64,000 nucleotides of DNA, from the NCBI RefSeq assembly GCF_007754155.1, contig NZ_CP037423.1, forward strand, positions 8,242,938 through 8,306,937. The letters run 5' to 3'. The DNA is from Stieleria neptunia (GTDB taxonomy: Bacteria > Planctomycetota > Planctomycetia > Pirellulales > Pirellulaceae). Positions within the stretch are counted from its first letter, which is position 1, and each line of letters begins with the position of its first letter. The position numbers and the translations under genes were made by a program. The notes beneath the pieces are model-generated. The model made no database searches. It worked only from the letters and a program-made list of their open reading frames with translations, and had not been told where the DNA came from. Of this stretch, positions 44,016 to 54,444 are shown in pieces.

Positions 44016-45497
44016 ATGAGCACCACACTCTCCCCAGCACCGAAATCGGCCAATGAAGTCGACGTGAAACACACCGAGTGCTTTATTGATGGCAAATGGG
44101 TCCCCGCGGCCAGCGGAAAGACCTTTGCCACGCTGAACCCCGCAACGGAGCAGGAAATCGCTCAGATTGCCGAAGGCGACGCGGCCGATGTGGACGCCGC
44201 CGCCAAGGCCGCCCGGCACGCCTTTGATGCCGGCGATTGGCCCAAGATGGACGCCCGAGATCGCGGGCGTTTGCTGTACAAGTTGGCCGATCGGATGGAA
44301 CAGGAAATCCATGCCTTAGCGGCACTGGAAACACTCGATAACGGCAAACCGCTCAACGACAGCCTGGCGGCCGATCTGCCGCTGGCGATCGACGCGATCC
44401 GCTACTACGCCGGCTATGCGGATAAATTGCACGGCAGCACGATTCCGATTCGCGGCAACTATTTGTGCTACACGCGACGCGAACCGATCGGTGTGGCGGG
44501 CCAAATCATTCCTTGGAATTTTCCGCTCTTGATGCTGGCCTGGAAATGGGGCCCCGCCCTGGCCGCCGGATGCACCGTGGTGATGAAGCCGGCCGAACAG
44601 ACACCGCTGACATGTTTGCGAATGGCTCAACTGGCCAAAGAGGTCGGATTCCCAGACGGTGTGATCAACATCGTGCCCGGTTTCGGTCCGACCGCCGGAG
44701 CGGCCTGCGTGAAACATCCGCTGATCGACAAGATCGCCTTCACCGGCGAACATCGCACGGCGCAGATCATCACCCGCGATTCGGCCGAGACGCTGAAACG
44801 ATTGACGTTTGAACTCGGCGGCAAAAGCCCCAACGTCGTCTTCGCCGATGCCGACATGGACGCCGCCGTCGAAGGTGCCTACATCGGTCTGTTCCTCAAC
44901 CAAGGCCAATGCTGTTGTGCGGGTAGCCGCGTCTTCGTCGAAAAGAGTTGCCACGATGAGTTCGTCGAAAAACTGACGGCGCTGACGATGAAACGAAAAG
45001 TCGGCGACCCGTTCGCCGAGGACACCCAACAGGGGCCACAAGTCGACAAGGCACAATTCGACAAGATCATGTCCTACATCGACAAGGGCAAAGGCGAAGG
45101 CGCCGAGTGCGTCACCGGTGGCGATCGCGTCGGCGACACCGGCTACTTCATCGCACCGACGATCTTTGACAACGTGCAGGACGACATGTCGATCGCGACC
45201 GATGAGATTTTCGGACCGGTGATGAGCGTGCTGACGTTTGACGACAAAGAAGACATGATCCGCCGAGCGAACAACACGTTCTACGGTTTGGCCGCCGCCG
45301 TCTGGACGCGCGACATCTCCAACGCCCACGACTTCGCTGCCCGCGTGCGAGCCGGCACGATCTGGGTCAATTGCTACGACGTGTTCGACGCCGCCGCCCC
45401 CTTCGGCGGGTTCAAGATGAGCGGCTACGGTCGTGAACTCGGCGAAGAAGGACTGAAACCGTACACCGAAAGCAAAACCGTGACGGTGAAGCTTTAG
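44016..45497 (+). CDS. NAD(P)-dependent aldehyde dehydrogenase
   Basis: 493 residues, the usual length. It oxidises an aldehyde to the acid. Cofactor-binding and catalytic motifs are present: [20 protein letters not shown], the Lys in [21 protein letters not shown] with the general base Glu, and the nucleophile Cys in [11 protein letters not shown]. The loop after FTG reads EHRTAQ instead of the usual STEVGK, probably a lineage variant. The next gene on the same strand is a sugar-acid dehydratase (after 475 bp), which suggests a role with glycolaldehyde or 2-oxoglutarate semialdehyde from pentose acid breakdown; this is inference. Confidence 0.93.
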   Translation: MSTTLSPAPKSANEVDVKHTECFIDGKWVPAASGKTFATLNPATEQEIAQIAEGDAADVDAAAKAARHAFDAGDWPKMDARDRGRLLYKLADRMEQEIHALAALETLDNGKPLNDSLAADLPLAIDAIRYYAGYADKLHGSTIPIRGNYLCYTRREPIGVAGQIIPWNFPLLMLAWKWGPALAAGCTVVMKPAEQTPLTCLRMAQLAKEVGFPDGVINIVPGFGPTAGAACVKHPLIDKIAFTGEHRTAQIITRDSAETLKRLTFELGGKSPNVVFADADMDAAVEGAYIGLFLNQGQCCCAGSRVFVEKSCHDEFVEKLTALTMKRKVGDPFAEDTQQGPQVDKAQFDKIMSYIDKGKGEGAECVTGGDRVGDTGYFIAPTIFDNVQDDMSIATDEIFGPVMSVLTFDDKEDMIRRANNTFYGLAAAVWTRDISNAHDFAARVRAGTIWVNCYDVFDAAAPFGGFKMSGYGRELGEEGLKPYTESKTVTVKL

Positions 45498-45575
45498 GGG
45501 AGGTTGGAGCGTTAAGAGTTCCTGATTCGACCGGAATCGATGTGCAGTATTCACGGTGTCCGGGAGTGGTTTTCT

Positions 45576-45789
45576 AGGCCCGGAGGGCCGGCAGAGTGTC
45601 TGCCGGTGGCGTCAGCCACCGGAGGTGATTTCAAGGAATGTGCAAGGCCCAACGGGCCGACACAGTGCCCCGGGTTTCACGCCCAGGGTTCAGTGCCCGA
45701 TTGTGCCGGCCCTTCAGGCCTTCGTCTTCTAGCATCCTAGCACCGGTGGCTGACGCCACCGGCAAGCATTGTGCCAGCCCTCCGGGCCT
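45576..45789. repeat. Family C inverted repeat, intact copy
   Basis: The left arm AGGCCCGGAGGGCCGGCAGA runs through GCGTCAGCCACCGG, and the right arm CCGGTGGCTGACGCC runs to CCCTCCGGGCCT. The arms are about 45 bp, with a central part that is itself palindromic (CAACGGGCCG). It occupies most of the gap between the aldehyde dehydrogenase and the dehydratase. Confidence 0.75.
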
Positions 45790-45972
45790 CATCGTTGCGA
45801 CACATCGAAATTGCTAGAGTCAGAAGATTTCAGATTTCAGATTTGGGGTTTGGGGAATCGATGTGCGTGGCGGTTGCGCGGTTGCCTGCATCGTGAGACT
45901 CTGTCGGGGCTGGTATATTGCCCGTCCTTCGGCCCCCGTTCTTCACCCCCCCGCTTTCCCGTCAGAGTCTCC

Positions 45973-47943
45973 GTGCCCAGTTTCTTCGACACCCCTCCCG
46001 ATCCCGATTCGCTTGTCACCCACGCCGATGGGCCGGCCGGGACGCTACCGCTGACCGACGACATTTTGCGGACGTGGTCTTCCGGTGATCTGTTCGGGTT
46101 GACGCAAAGTGTGGGGATGGGATTTGACCCCCGACGCGTGCTGGGCGATCAATACTTGATCCTCAGCACACAGGGCGGTTTGCGAGAGAACGACGGGACG
46201 CCGCTGGCGCTCGGCTACCACACCGGGCACTGGGAAATCGGCTTGTTGGTGCGGGCAGCGGCCGAGCAGCTGACCGAGCGGGGTGCGGTGCCGTTTTCGG
46301 CCTACTGCAGCGATCCCTGTGACGGCCGCAGCCAAGGCACCCATGGGATGTTTGATTCGCTGCCGTACCGTAACGATGCGGCGATCATTTTTCGGCGGCT
46401 GATCCGATCACTGCCGCGGCGCAAGGCCGTGATCGGGATCGCGACCTGCGACAAGGGTCTGCCGGCGATGATGATGGCCTTGGCCGGGGCAAAGGACTTG
46501 CCCAGCGTGTTGGTTCCCGGCGGCGTCACCTTGCCCGCGACCGTCGGCGAAGATGCGGGAAAGGTCCAATCGATCGGCGCCCGTTACGCCAAAGGCGAAA
46601 TGACGCTCGAGCAAGCGTCGCTGGAAGGCTGTCGGGCCTGCGGCACTCCCGGCGGCGGCTGCCAATTCCTCGGCACCGCCGCGACCAGCCAGGTGGTCGC
46701 CGAAGCATTGGGGATGACGGTTCCGCATGCGGCGCTCGGTCCCAGCGGCGGTCCGATCTGGACCCAGATGGCGCGTGACTCGGCCGATGTTGCCATGGAA
46801 CAGGTTGCCGCCGGTGCCACGCTGGGCGAGATCCTGACCGAGGACGCGCTGTACAACGCGATGTTGATTCACGCCGCCGTCGGAGGCAGCACGAACCTGT
46901 TGCTGCACATCCCCGCGATCGCCGCCGCCGCGGGATTGAAACGTCCGGATGCAGAGATGTTTCGCCGGATCAATCGATCGGTCCCACGCTTTGTCGACTG
47001 TTTGCCCAACGGCCCGGTCGGGCATCCGACGATTCGGTTTTTCCTGGCCGGCGGTGTTCCCGAAGTCGCCTGGCATCTTCGCGAACTGGGATTGTTGAAA
47101 TCCAACGCGCGGACGGTTGCCGGAATGACGTGGGACGAAATTTTGGATCAGTGGCGATCCAGCGATCGCCGAGCGTTTTGTCGTGCACGACTGGCTGAGT
47201 CCGACGCCGTGGATCCGGATGACGTGATCGTTCCACCGGCCAAAGCGGCTGCCAAGGGGCTGACCCCGACGGTCAGTTTTCCGGTCGGCAATCTGTGTCC
47301 GGAAGGATCGGTCATCAAAGCGACGTCCATCGACCCCAGCGTGATCGACGACGACGACGTCTATCGCAAACGGGGTCCGGCGCGGGTCTTCACCAGCGAA
47401 CGCGATGCGATCGCCGCGGTCAAGGGACAGCAAGGCAAACCGATCGTCGCCGGGGACGTCATCGTGTTGATCGGCCGCGGACCGCTCGGATGCGGCATGG
47501 AGGAAACCTATCAAATCACATCGGCGCTGAAGTACCTGTCGTTCGGCAAAGAGGTCGCGTTGGTCACCGACGCCCGATTCTCCGGTGTCAGCACGGGAGC
47601 CTGTGTCGGTCATGTCGGGCCGGAAGCGTTGGCCGGCGGCCCGATCGCCAAGGTCCGCGACGGCGATGTGATCGAAATCGAAATCGACCGCAACAGCCTG
47701 GACGGTCGGGTCGAGTTGATCGAATCAGCCGACGGCACCCCGGCGGCGACCTTGCTGGCAGAACGCCCACCGCATCCCGAATTGGCAGTCGAATCGGCGA
47801 TGCCCGAGGACACGCGTTTGTGGGCCGCACTGCAACAGGTCGGCGGCGGAGCCTGGGGCGGCTGCGTCTATGACGTCGACGAGATTATCGAGACGCTCAA
47901 GGCGGGCATAAAAGCTCGGGGGCAATCAACTTTGGAACCATAA
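45973..47943 (+). CDS. yjhG: YjhG/YagF-type D-xylonate dehydratase (IlvD/Edd family)
   Basis: 656 residues from the GTG at 45973, which gives the family start ([14 protein letters not shown]). The match to YjhG runs along the whole protein: [110 protein letters not shown] and DTRLWAALQ. The cysteines for the Fe-S cluster are present. It dehydrates D-xylonate or a similar sugar acid to the 2-keto-3-deoxy acid in the cytoplasm. An aldehyde dehydrogenase gene lies upstream and a DapA-like aldolase gene 14 kb away. Confidence 0.93.
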   Translation: MPSFFDTPPDPDSLVTHADGPAGTLPLTDDILRTWSSGDLFGLTQSVGMGFDPRRVLGDQYLILSTQGGLRENDGTPLALGYHTGHWEIGLLVRAAAEQLTERGAVPFSAYCSDPCDGRSQGTHGMFDSLPYRNDAAIIFRRLIRSLPRRKAVIGIATCDKGLPAMMMALAGAKDLPSVLVPGGVTLPATVGEDAGKVQSIGARYAKGEMTLEQASLEGCRACGTPGGGCQFLGTAATSQVVAEALGMTVPHAALGPSGGPIWTQMARDSADVAMEQVAAGATLGEILTEDALYNAMLIHAAVGGSTNLLLHIPAIAAAAGLKRPDAEMFRRINRSVPRFVDCLPNGPVGHPTIRFFLAGGVPEVAWHLRELGLLKSNARTVAGMTWDEILDQWRSSDRRAFCRARLAESDAVDPDDVIVPPAKAAAKGLTPTVSFPVGNLCPEGSVIKATSIDPSVIDDDDVYRKRGPARVFTSERDAIAAVKGQQGKPIVAGDVIVLIGRGPLGCGMEETYQITSALKYLSFGKEVALVTDARFSGVSTGACVGHVGPEALAGGPIAKVRDGDVIEIEIDRNSLDGRVELIESADGTPAATLLAERPPHPELAVESAMPEDTRLWAALQQVGGGAWGGCVYDVDEIIETLKAGIKARGQSTLEP

Positions 47944-47980
47944 AAAAGGGCATCTGGCGTTGCCCCATCGCCAGATGCCC
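47942..47980 (-). terminator. Terminator shared by convergent genes
   Basis: A perfect 12 bp stem, GGGCATCTGGCG (47948-47959) with CGCCAGATGCCC (47969-47980), has a 9-base loop. On the minus strand it is followed by six T, as expected after the gene ending at 48006. On the plus strand it starts right after the dehydratase stop and lacks a T-run. Confidence 0.8.
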
Positions 47981-48005
47981 AACTTCGATGCTGCGGTGCA
48001 GTCGC

Positions 48006-48491
48006 TTAGACGTCCGCTTCTTCGTCCTCGAACTCATCCGCTTCGACAGAGCCGTCGGCTTCGACAGCTTCGTCATCGGCCTCTCCCAAGCCGAGCAGGT
48101 CGATTTGCTGATCGGTCAAACGAAAGTAGCCGAGGTCACGGACGACTTCCAAGACTTCGCTGCACGTCGGGAACATGCGTCCGCTCTTTCGCTTGTAATC
48201 ATCCATCGCACGCATGAACTCGATCTCCGGATCGGAATAGTCTCGTTCGCAGGTGGTCGGATCGATGTGCCGGCGACGCTGTTTTTTTCGCCGCGGGTTT
48301 TTCATCACGCCGACGTCCAGGGCGTCCGGATCACCGCCGCGGCGTTCCGAGATGGGGCGTCGGCGATCAAGCGTGACGATCTGCTCGGCCGCCGCACTCG
48401 TGTCCGCACCGGCGGTATCGTCGGGTTTGCTTTTCGAAGATGCGTTGCGGCTTTCAGTGCGTTGAGACGTGTCGGCTTTCGAAGAAGGCAT
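48006..48491 (-). CDS. Conserved-looking hypothetical protein
   Basis: 161 residues from the ATG at 48491, which has AAGGA about nine bases upstream (an in-frame GTG at 48554 is also open). A disordered basic N-terminal half (SSKSKPDD..., [11 protein letters not shown]) precedes a compact region, residues ~75-125: [20 protein letters not shown] then [20 protein letters not shown] and RDLGY. The tail is very acidic ([20 protein letters not shown]). I know the core as a pattern seen in planctomycetes but no function. It looks cytoplasmic. It ends just before a perfect hairpin terminator. Confidence 0.72.
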   Translation of the reverse strand: MPSSKADTSQRTESRNASSKSKPDDTAGADTSAAAEQIVTLDRRRPISERRGGDPDALDVGVMKNPRRKKQRRRHIDPTTCERDYSDPEIEFMRAMDDYKRKSGRMFPTCSEVLEVVRDLGYFRLTDQQIDLLGLGEADDEAVEADGSVEADEFEDEEADV

Positions 48492-48777
48492 GCGTTGGAT
48501 TCCTTGGGAAACAGTCGAACCATCCGGCCCCGTGCGTTGCGTTGCGACCGTCACCGTCAGCGACCTGGATCACAGACTGGGACGGTTAGCGTTGGCGATG
48601 GTTCTCGCTGGAAGTTTGCTGAACGCTGGGCCAAAAAAACCTAGCACGCTGATTAGGTAAAGGAGTCCGTCTAGGGAGCAGAATCGGGCAAGAGAAACTC
48701 TAACGACTCGCGAATCTGGCCGATGGTGCCGATTGTGCGGATCAGTACAACTCCAACCGCTCTGCGGTCAGAGAGTG

Positions 48778-49098
48778 TCATCGAAGAGGCGACGATGCCA
48801 AGGCCGTCAAACGCTCGATCGCCTCGGCCGCGGCCGATCCGCTGACCTCGATCGATTTCACCCGCACGGTCTCTCCGGCCACGATCACGACTCGGCTTTT
48901 GCTGATCCCGAGTTGCTTGGCGATCGCTTTGACGACCGCCTGGTTGGCTTTCCCGTTTTCGGGTGCCTGGTGAACGGCAACCTTCAGCGCCCCGTCGTGG
49001 CTGCCGCCGACGCCGGCCTTCTTGGCCCCCGGGGTGACGCGAACGCGGAACCGCAACGTCTCCGCATCGATCTGTTTGTAATCCAACCGCTCGTTCAC
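48778..49098 (-). CDS. DUF167 (YggU-like) protein
   Basis: 106 residues from the GTG at 49098, which overlaps the TGA of the upstream gene as GTGA. DUF167 core: LRFRVRVTPGAKKAGVGGSH, LKVAVHQAPENGKANQAVVK and LGISKSRVVIVAGETVRVKS. The family is small, basic and of unknown role. It is the last gene of the moxR-DUF58-transglutaminase operon. Longer starts in the same frame would run into the upstream gene. Confidence 0.88.
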   Translation of the reverse strand: MNERLDYKQIDAETLRFRVRVTPGAKKAGVGGSHDGALKVAVHQAPENGKANQAVVKAIAKQLGISKSRVVIVAGETVRVKSIEVSGSAAAEAIERLTALASSPLR

Positions 49099-51479
49099 CG
49101 GCCCACCACATCCATGGGGGTTGGCATTCTGCCGCGGTAGCGAGCCGCGGCGTAGGCTCGATACCACTGAGCAGCAGTGGTCAAAAAACTCGCCGCTTCG
49201 CGCCGCTCGCCGGCAACCGCTTCGACCCTGGCGGCGAACTGATGCAGGGTTTCGGATCGATCACGAATCAGGGCATGTTTGCGTAGCTTTCGATCCACCC
49301 GATGCAGCATTTGTCGACTTTCGAATTCCATCGGATCGCTGCCGGCCTTCTGTTTTTGCCGGTGACGAATCCAGAGCAGTGCCACGACGATGCAAAACAG
49401 TGGCAACTGGGCGATGCGAAACAGAAAGGTCAACGAATCGGTCGCGCGGAACGACAACAGCCGACCCACGATCATCCCAAACAGTGATTGGTCCTCCTCG
49501 CCGGCCAAGAAACCGTCTTGGGCACCGTCGGTCGTGCTCATCAAACTTTCTTCGGTCAGCAAGGTTCGGTACGTCCGCCCGACCGTAGCCTCGACGGGAA
49601 ACCATTGCTGGCTGATTTCATCGTAGGCTTCGACCCAAGCGTGGGCGTCGCGATTCCTCGCCAGCCAATAGTCGTCGCCCTCGCTCCGTTCGGTCACGAC
49701 GTACCCGGTCACGTAGCGCGTCGGGACGCCTTCGGTCCGCAGCATGATGGCGGCGGCGCTGGCAAAAAACTCGCAGTGCGCCGGGTGCCGAGTACTCAAG
49801 AAGTGTTCGATCGGATCAAGATCTGTGGGTGTCGTGACACCACTGAGGGAATAGCGGAAGTTGGCCTGGAAGTAGTCTTCGATGGCACGCGCTTTGGATC
49901 GGGCGGTCAATCGTCCGTCACAGACCGATTGCGTGACCGCACCGATGGGCCTCCGCAATTGGTTCGGCACGTCGAGCAGGATGGCTCCGCGCAACGGGTC
50001 TAGTGCTTCACGCGGCGCATCGGTGCTGACCCCCAACACATAGGGCTGTCGAGAGTCCACGCCGTTGATCACCATGTCATGATGCGAGAGCATGGCGCCG
50101 GACGTTGCCGCTTCGATCCAATCCGTCGAGAGTGCTGTAAAAACAACCTGGCCTTTCAGCGGCACGTTGTGGACTTCGATCGTCCCCAACAGGTTTTCGT
50201 CCGCGTCTGCTTCCGTCCAGTTCTTTCGCACGTGAAAACGATCCAAGCGGACACCTCTGCTGACGACCAGTTCCGTTTCACCCGGACCATCGACCTTGGC
50301 CGCGCGCGGCAAAATCGACGCGATCTCGGAACCGCGTCTGAAATTTCGATGGGACGCCAAAGACCACCGGCCATCGCGATAAAAATCAAACACGGTGCCA
50401 CGCAGATATCCGGGCGCGGTGACCGCGAAAGCGCGGACGGCGGGTTCGCCCGGATCTCCGATCATGTGATTCCGGACGGACCCCAATTTGCTGCCCCTGA
50501 CATAGCGGGAACCGCCGATGATGGAGTTGGCCGTCACCGCTTCGAGCGATTGAGAGAGGCGATCGAAAAAATCCAACTGCAACCCCGGCACGATCCGGTT
50601 GACCAAATGCCCGGCGGCGCTGGTGGACATCAGCAACACCGAGAGTGCCAACACCGAATAGATCAGCGTGCTGCGGCCGGCGGTCGCCTGATCGGAATGG
50701 CTTGAGATCGAGACCGTGGATCGGGGCAGGGGTGTCGGCTTGGGAAAGGGTCTTTGCGGCGGCAACTTGCGCCGGCCCGCTGATCCATCACGCTGCCAAC
50801 GCCGCAGAATGTGGTCGGCGGCAAACGCAAATGCGATCACCGTCGCCAGCGCGGCGACCAATTGGCCGGTGATCGTTTGGCTGACACCACCGCCGGTCAC
50901 GGTCGTCAGGACCAGTAACAGGCCAAAGCCCAACATGGCCGGATGCCCGCGACGTGGGTAGAAAACCCATAGCGTCGCAATCACCAAAAATGCGACGTGC
51001 GACGAGGAATCGACAACCATCGCGACCGGATTCAGATTGCCCGACATGTGGTGCACGATTCGCAGGGACACGCCCAGTCCGCTGACGAGCAGCAGGACCG
51101 GCAACATCGCAAATTTGCGCAGCAACATCAAATGATCGCTGCCGGAAGTCGCCCCGGCGTGATCCTTGTGGCGTGAGTCGGATGAAATTGCCGGCGCGAC
51201 CGATTGAGACGGCCCCGATGTATGTTTCGGCGAACGGTTCGGTGACAAGGGCTTGGCCCGAGCGGCAGCGCGCTGCCCGATTCCCTGGAGAAAAAAACCG
51301 ACCACGAGCAATGCGAACGCAAACGCGCCCAACGTCATCGCTTTGGTTTCGAACGCCGACCCCACAAAGATCGCCTGGATCAGCAACACCCCCGGCAACA
51401 ACCAAAACGTTGCCGGCGATTCGTTCCCTTGATCGGCGGCGACCAGCGAACTGCGTCGATGGATCGGTTTATCGATCAT
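49095..51479 (-). CDS. TgpA-type transglutaminase-like membrane protein
   Basis: 794 residues. The N-terminal part has several membrane spans (PATFWLLPGVLLIQAIFVGS and others up to ~290) as in TgpA/DUF3488. Residues ~330-530 form a periplasmic domain. The transglutaminase-like core is near 560-640: Cys569 in HPAHCEFFASAAA, His613 in RDAHAWVEAYD. The third position, usually Asp in W-x-x-DPT, is Glu630 in WFPVEATVG. One more membrane span lies at ~690. In this gene neighbourhood (AAA MoxR, DUF58) such proteins are thought to act at the envelope. It overlaps the DUF58 gene by 11 bp. Confidence 0.9.
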   Translation of the reverse strand: MIDKPIHRRSSLVAADQGNESPATFWLLPGVLLIQAIFVGSAFETKAMTLGAFAFALLVVGFFLQGIGQRAAARAKPLSPNRSPKHTSGPSQSVAPAISSDSRHKDHAGATSGSDHLMLLRKFAMLPVLLLVSGLGVSLRIVHHMSGNLNPVAMVVDSSSHVAFLVIATLWVFYPRRGHPAMLGFGLLLVLTTVTGGGVSQTITGQLVAALATVIAFAFAADHILRRWQRDGSAGRRKLPPQRPFPKPTPLPRSTVSISSHSDQATAGRSTLIYSVLALSVLLMSTSAAGHLVNRIVPGLQLDFFDRLSQSLEAVTANSIIGGSRYVRGSKLGSVRNHMIGDPGEPAVRAFAVTAPGYLRGTVFDFYRDGRWSLASHRNFRRGSEIASILPRAAKVDGPGETELVVSRGVRLDRFHVRKNWTEADADENLLGTIEVHNVPLKGQVVFTALSTDWIEAATSGAMLSHHDMVINGVDSRQPYVLGVSTDAPREALDPLRGAILLDVPNQLRRPIGAVTQSVCDGRLTARSKARAIEDYFQANFRYSLSGVTTPTDLDPIEHFLSTRHPAHCEFFASAAAIMLRTEGVPTRYVTGYVVTERSEGDDYWLARNRDAHAWVEAYDEISQQWFPVEATVGRTYRTLLTEESLMSTTDGAQDGFLAGEEDQSLFGMIVGRLLSFRATDSLTFLFRIAQLPLFCIVVALLWIRHRQKQKAGSDPMEFESRQMLHRVDRKLRKHALIRDRSETLHQFAARVEAVAGERREAASFLTTAAQWYRAYAAARYRGRMPTPMDVVGR

Positions 51480-52860
51480 CCGTGTCTCCCGAACCCGCGC
51501 CGCGGCCCTCGTGTTTTGGGGGTCGGATCGGCATGTAGGTCACATGACCGGGCAGCGTGCCGGCCAATCCGACACGCTCCGGATCGCCGAGATCCAGCAT
51601 CGAAAAAATCAACGTCGGTTGCGTCCCGAGCGTTTGGATCGCCTCGCCCAGACGTTCTTGTCCCGTGAGTGGATCGACCGGCGTGGCAGCCGCCAGGCGG
51701 ACGAGCATCAACTCGACTCCGTCGGTCGGCTGGGTCAGCGAGCGCGTGGGCAGTTCGACGATCGGCTCATGGGTCAAACAAAGATTCAGCTGCACCCGTC
51801 GACTGGTGATCTCGGCGATCGCGGTCGCGGTGACCGACATCAATCGTTCGAACCATTCCTCCGCCTCGCGCGTCCGCTGCTTCAGCTGGGCGCGTGAGGC
51901 GGAACGATCATCGACCGGCCGCTGCGACGTGTCGACGATCAGCGTCACAGCCTGGATGGACGGCGATTGATACTCGCGAACGATCGGACGCCCCAGCCGC
52001 GCCCAGGAGGCAAAGTCCCAACGCCGCACCGGGACACCGACTTCATACTCCCGGTTCCCGACGTACTCCACCGGGGCTCCGGCGACGAGCTGATGTGCCC
52101 AGTCGCCGATCGCGGCGAGCAACGCACGTGTCGTCGAATCGTCGTCGTCGCAGGCCGGCGCCGGCGTGATCGCGATCTGGGTATCGGTTGCCATGGCGCG
52201 GCGGCAATGAAACAAGTAAAACGGAAAGGTGGATGCGACTTGAAAGTCGGGCAACTCGTGAAGGCCTCGACCGTCAAATCGCATCGCCCCGTGCCATTGC
52301 ATCTGGTCGCCGCTGCGCAACAGGTCCAGCGACACCGACGGTGAGGCGTCCCATGCCGTCACGCTGCGCCGAGGGTAGATGTCGCGGACCCCTTCACGGT
52401 GCCAGCCCACACGTAGATTCAACGCCGGCAACATCCTGGCATTGGTCAGCCGAACGTTGACCGAGAACGGGTGTCCGGCGACGGCGGATCGGGGCAGCGA
52501 AACGCTCAGTTTCAAACGCGGACACATGATTCGATTGATGGCGAATCCGACCGCCAGCAGCCCCACGGCGGCACCCATCATGCCGTTCCAGGGAAAACCC
52601 CAGATCACGTTGAGCGTCATGAACAACGCCAACAACACCGACACCGAGGCGACGGTCATGCTACGGCGAAGCGACAAATAAGCTCGAATCGGAGCGGTCA
52701 GAAGGCGCGCCAAACCCTGCAACACGCGCCCCGCCACCCGCCTCCAGTTCCACCCCACCGCGACGCCGAAGCGGTTGCCCCGTTCACGGCTGCCAAGATT
52801 CTGGCCGCCACGTTGCTGGCTTGGGGCGGCAGACGGATCGACCGACACCTCCACACTCAC
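51469..52860 (-). CDS. DUF58 domain protein
   Basis: 463 residues. Two hydrophobic spans lie at ~65-105 (TVASVSVLLALFMTLNVIWG and NGMMGAAVGLLAVGFAINRI). The DUF58 signature is at ~270-320: EYEVGVPVRRWDFASWARLG, then REYQSPSIQAVTLIVDTSQRP. A von Willebrand A-like fold usually follows. The start overlaps the moxR stop by 4 bp. In many bacteria DUF58 proteins are partners of MoxR ATPases. Confidence 0.92.
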   Translation of the reverse strand: MSVEVSVDPSAAPSQQRGGQNLGSRERGNRFGVAVGWNWRRVAGRVLQGLARLLTAPIRAYLSLRRSMTVASVSVLLALFMTLNVIWGFPWNGMMGAAVGLLAVGFAINRIMCPRLKLSVSLPRSAVAGHPFSVNVRLTNARMLPALNLRVGWHREGVRDIYPRRSVTAWDASPSVSLDLLRSGDQMQWHGAMRFDGRGLHELPDFQVASTFPFYLFHCRRAMATDTQIAITPAPACDDDDSTTRALLAAIGDWAHQLVAGAPVEYVGNREYEVGVPVRRWDFASWARLGRPIVREYQSPSIQAVTLIVDTSQRPVDDRSASRAQLKQRTREAEEWFERLMSVTATAIAEITSRRVQLNLCLTHEPIVELPTRSLTQPTDGVELMLVRLAAATPVDPLTGQERLGEAIQTLGTQPTLIFSMLDLGDPERVGLAGTLPGHVTYMPIRPPKHEGRGAGSGDTDDR

Positions 52861-53924
52861 ACCACCACCTCCGTTTGCCGCATCAGTTCGTCGATCACGG
52901 ACGCCGCGTCATTCCACGACGTGGACATCGATCGCATCGAGACCCGGTGGGCGAGCACGGCGACCGCGACTTCTTGTATGTCGTCGGGCAACACGTAATC
53001 CCGCTGGTCCAGCACCGCCCGAGCCTGGGCCGCGCGCAATAACATCTTCGATCCCCGGGGACTGCAACCGACCCGCAACCGTGTGTCCTGACGGGTCGCG
53101 TTGACCAGCGCCACCAGATAGCGAACCACCTTTCGATCCACCGTGACTTCGCGAACAAATCGCTGCAGCGTCGCCAGGTCGTCTCGATGCATCACCGGCG
53201 TCAGCTCGCTCGATGGATCGTGCGATGCTTGATCGAGCAACAAATCGATTTCGCTTTCTTGATCGGGGTAATCCATCGACAATCGGAACAGGAAACGATC
53301 CAGTTGCGATTCCGGCAGGGGATAGGTGCCCTCGAAACCGACCGGGTTTTGAGTCGCGATGACGATAAACGGTTTTTCCAACCGATACAGCGTCGAATCG
53401 ATCGTCACCTGAGACTCGGCCATCGCCTCCAACAGGGCGCTCTGGGTTCGCGGCGAGGCGCGGTTGATTTCGTCGGCGATCAACAGGTTGCAAAAAATCG
53501 GGCCGCGACGAAAGTGAAACTCGCCGCTGGCCGGCTGGAAGATGGCGCTGCCCAAGATGTCCGATGGCAGCAGGTCGGGCGTGCACTGGATCCGCTGGAA
53601 ATCCAGGTCGATCAGGGCCGCGATGGATTTGGCCAGCGTGGTCTTGCCGACTCCCGGCACATCCTCGACCAGCACCGATCCCTCGGCCAAGATGCACGTC
53701 AACACCGAATCGATGACGTCCGCTTTGCCGCGGATCACGCTCTGCAATTGCGTCCGGACCGTCTCGATGTTTTCCAACAGCGCCCGGGCGACCTCGGGAT
53801 CGGTTGGCGGCCGGCCGACCGGAGAGGGGGAATCACGCCGTTCCCGCTGGTCGATCGCCGGGACATCGGGAGACGACTCGGCGTCGTTTTCTGACTGTCG
53901 CGATTCGTTTCCGTGGGTGAACAT
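52857..53924 (-). CDS. MoxR-family AAA+ ATPase
   Basis: 355 residues from the ATG at 53924, which has GGAGG five bases upstream (the ATG at 53939 is less supported). Motifs: Walker A GVGKTTLAKSIA, Walker B LLIADEINRASPRTQSALLE, sensor FIVIATQNPVGFEGTYPLPE and the arginine-finger block QLDRFLFRLSMDYP. MoxR ATPases remodel partner proteins, typically with vWA-like DUF58 proteins; the next gene is DUF58. First gene of a four-gene overlapping operon. Confidence 0.94.
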   Translation of the reverse strand: MFTHGNESRQSENDAESSPDVPAIDQRERRDSPSPVGRPPTDPEVARALLENIETVRTQLQSVIRGKADVIDSVLTCILAEGSVLVEDVPGVGKTTLAKSIAALIDLDFQRIQCTPDLLPSDILGSAIFQPASGEFHFRRGPIFCNLLIADEINRASPRTQSALLEAMAESQVTIDSTLYRLEKPFIVIATQNPVGFEGTYPLPESQLDRFLFRLSMDYPDQESEIDLLLDQASHDPSSELTPVMHRDDLATLQRFVREVTVDRKVVRYLVALVNATRQDTRLRVGCSPRGSKMLLRAAQARAVLDQRDYVLPDDIQEVAVAVLAHRVSMRSMSTSWNDAASVIDELMRQTEVVV

Positions 53925-54091
53925 GCGGGCCTCCAGCAATTGCCGAAATCATCTGAGAAGAGTCGTCAGCAGTGGATCGCCATCTCCCGCAGTCGGGAAC
54001 GCGACGGAACCGCCTTCACACAATAGGGCATCAACAACCCATTGCTCTAATGTACCCTGACCCGCACCACTCCGCCGCCATCGGCGCCGGT

Positions 54092-54430
54092 TTAATAACG
54101 CGGAACCGCGCTGTCGACCTGCAGGCTCCAGGCGTCGATCCCGCCGGCCATGTTTTGGGTTTTGTCAAAACCACGCGACCGCAAGGCCTCGGTCACCTGC
54201 ATGCTCCGCCCGCCGTGGTGGCAATGCACCACGATCCGTTGATCCTTGTGCGGCTCCAATTCATCCAGGCGTTGGCCCAGCTCCCCCATCGGAATCAGCA
54301 CGCTGCCGTCGATCTTTGCGGTCGCATACTCTTCGTCTTGTCGCACATCGAGCAACAGAAAGGATTCGTCCGAATCCTGGAGTGCTTTGACGGTTTGAAC
54401 ATCAATTTCGATCGGATAGTCGTCAGACAT
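54092..54430 (-). CDS. Rhodanese-like domain protein
   Basis: 112 residues, a single rhodanese domain. Key motifs are LLDVRQDEEYATAKIDGSV and the active-site loop VVHCHHGGRSMQV with Cys70. The six-residue loop (CHHGGR) fits a sulphurtransferase of the GlpE/thiosulphate type. It lies 14 bp downstream of hisG on the same strand and may share its transcript. Confidence 0.9.
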   Translation of the reverse strand: MSDDYPIEIDVQTVKALQDSDESFLLLDVRQDEEYATAKIDGSVLIPMGELGQRLDELEPHKDQRIVVHCHHGGRSMQVTEALRSRGFDKTQNMAGGIDAWSLQVDSAVPRY

Positions 54431-54444
54431 GAATTTAAGGGCCG

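Noticed and set aside
44700..44830. Possible frameshift in the aldehyde dehydrogenase, because FTGEHRTAQ replaces FTGSTEVGK
   Set aside because: The frame stays open, flanking motifs are intact on both sides, and a short loop change is enough to explain it.
44316..45554. 412-residue minus-strand frame over the aldehyde dehydrogenase gene
   Set aside because: Antisense to a strongly supported gene, and composition rich in His, Val, Asp as expected from a complement.
48671..49111. 146-residue minus-strand frame overlapping the DUF167 gene
   Set aside because: A different frame of the same strand over a gene with clear DUF167 motifs; it is Arg/Gly-rich without structure.
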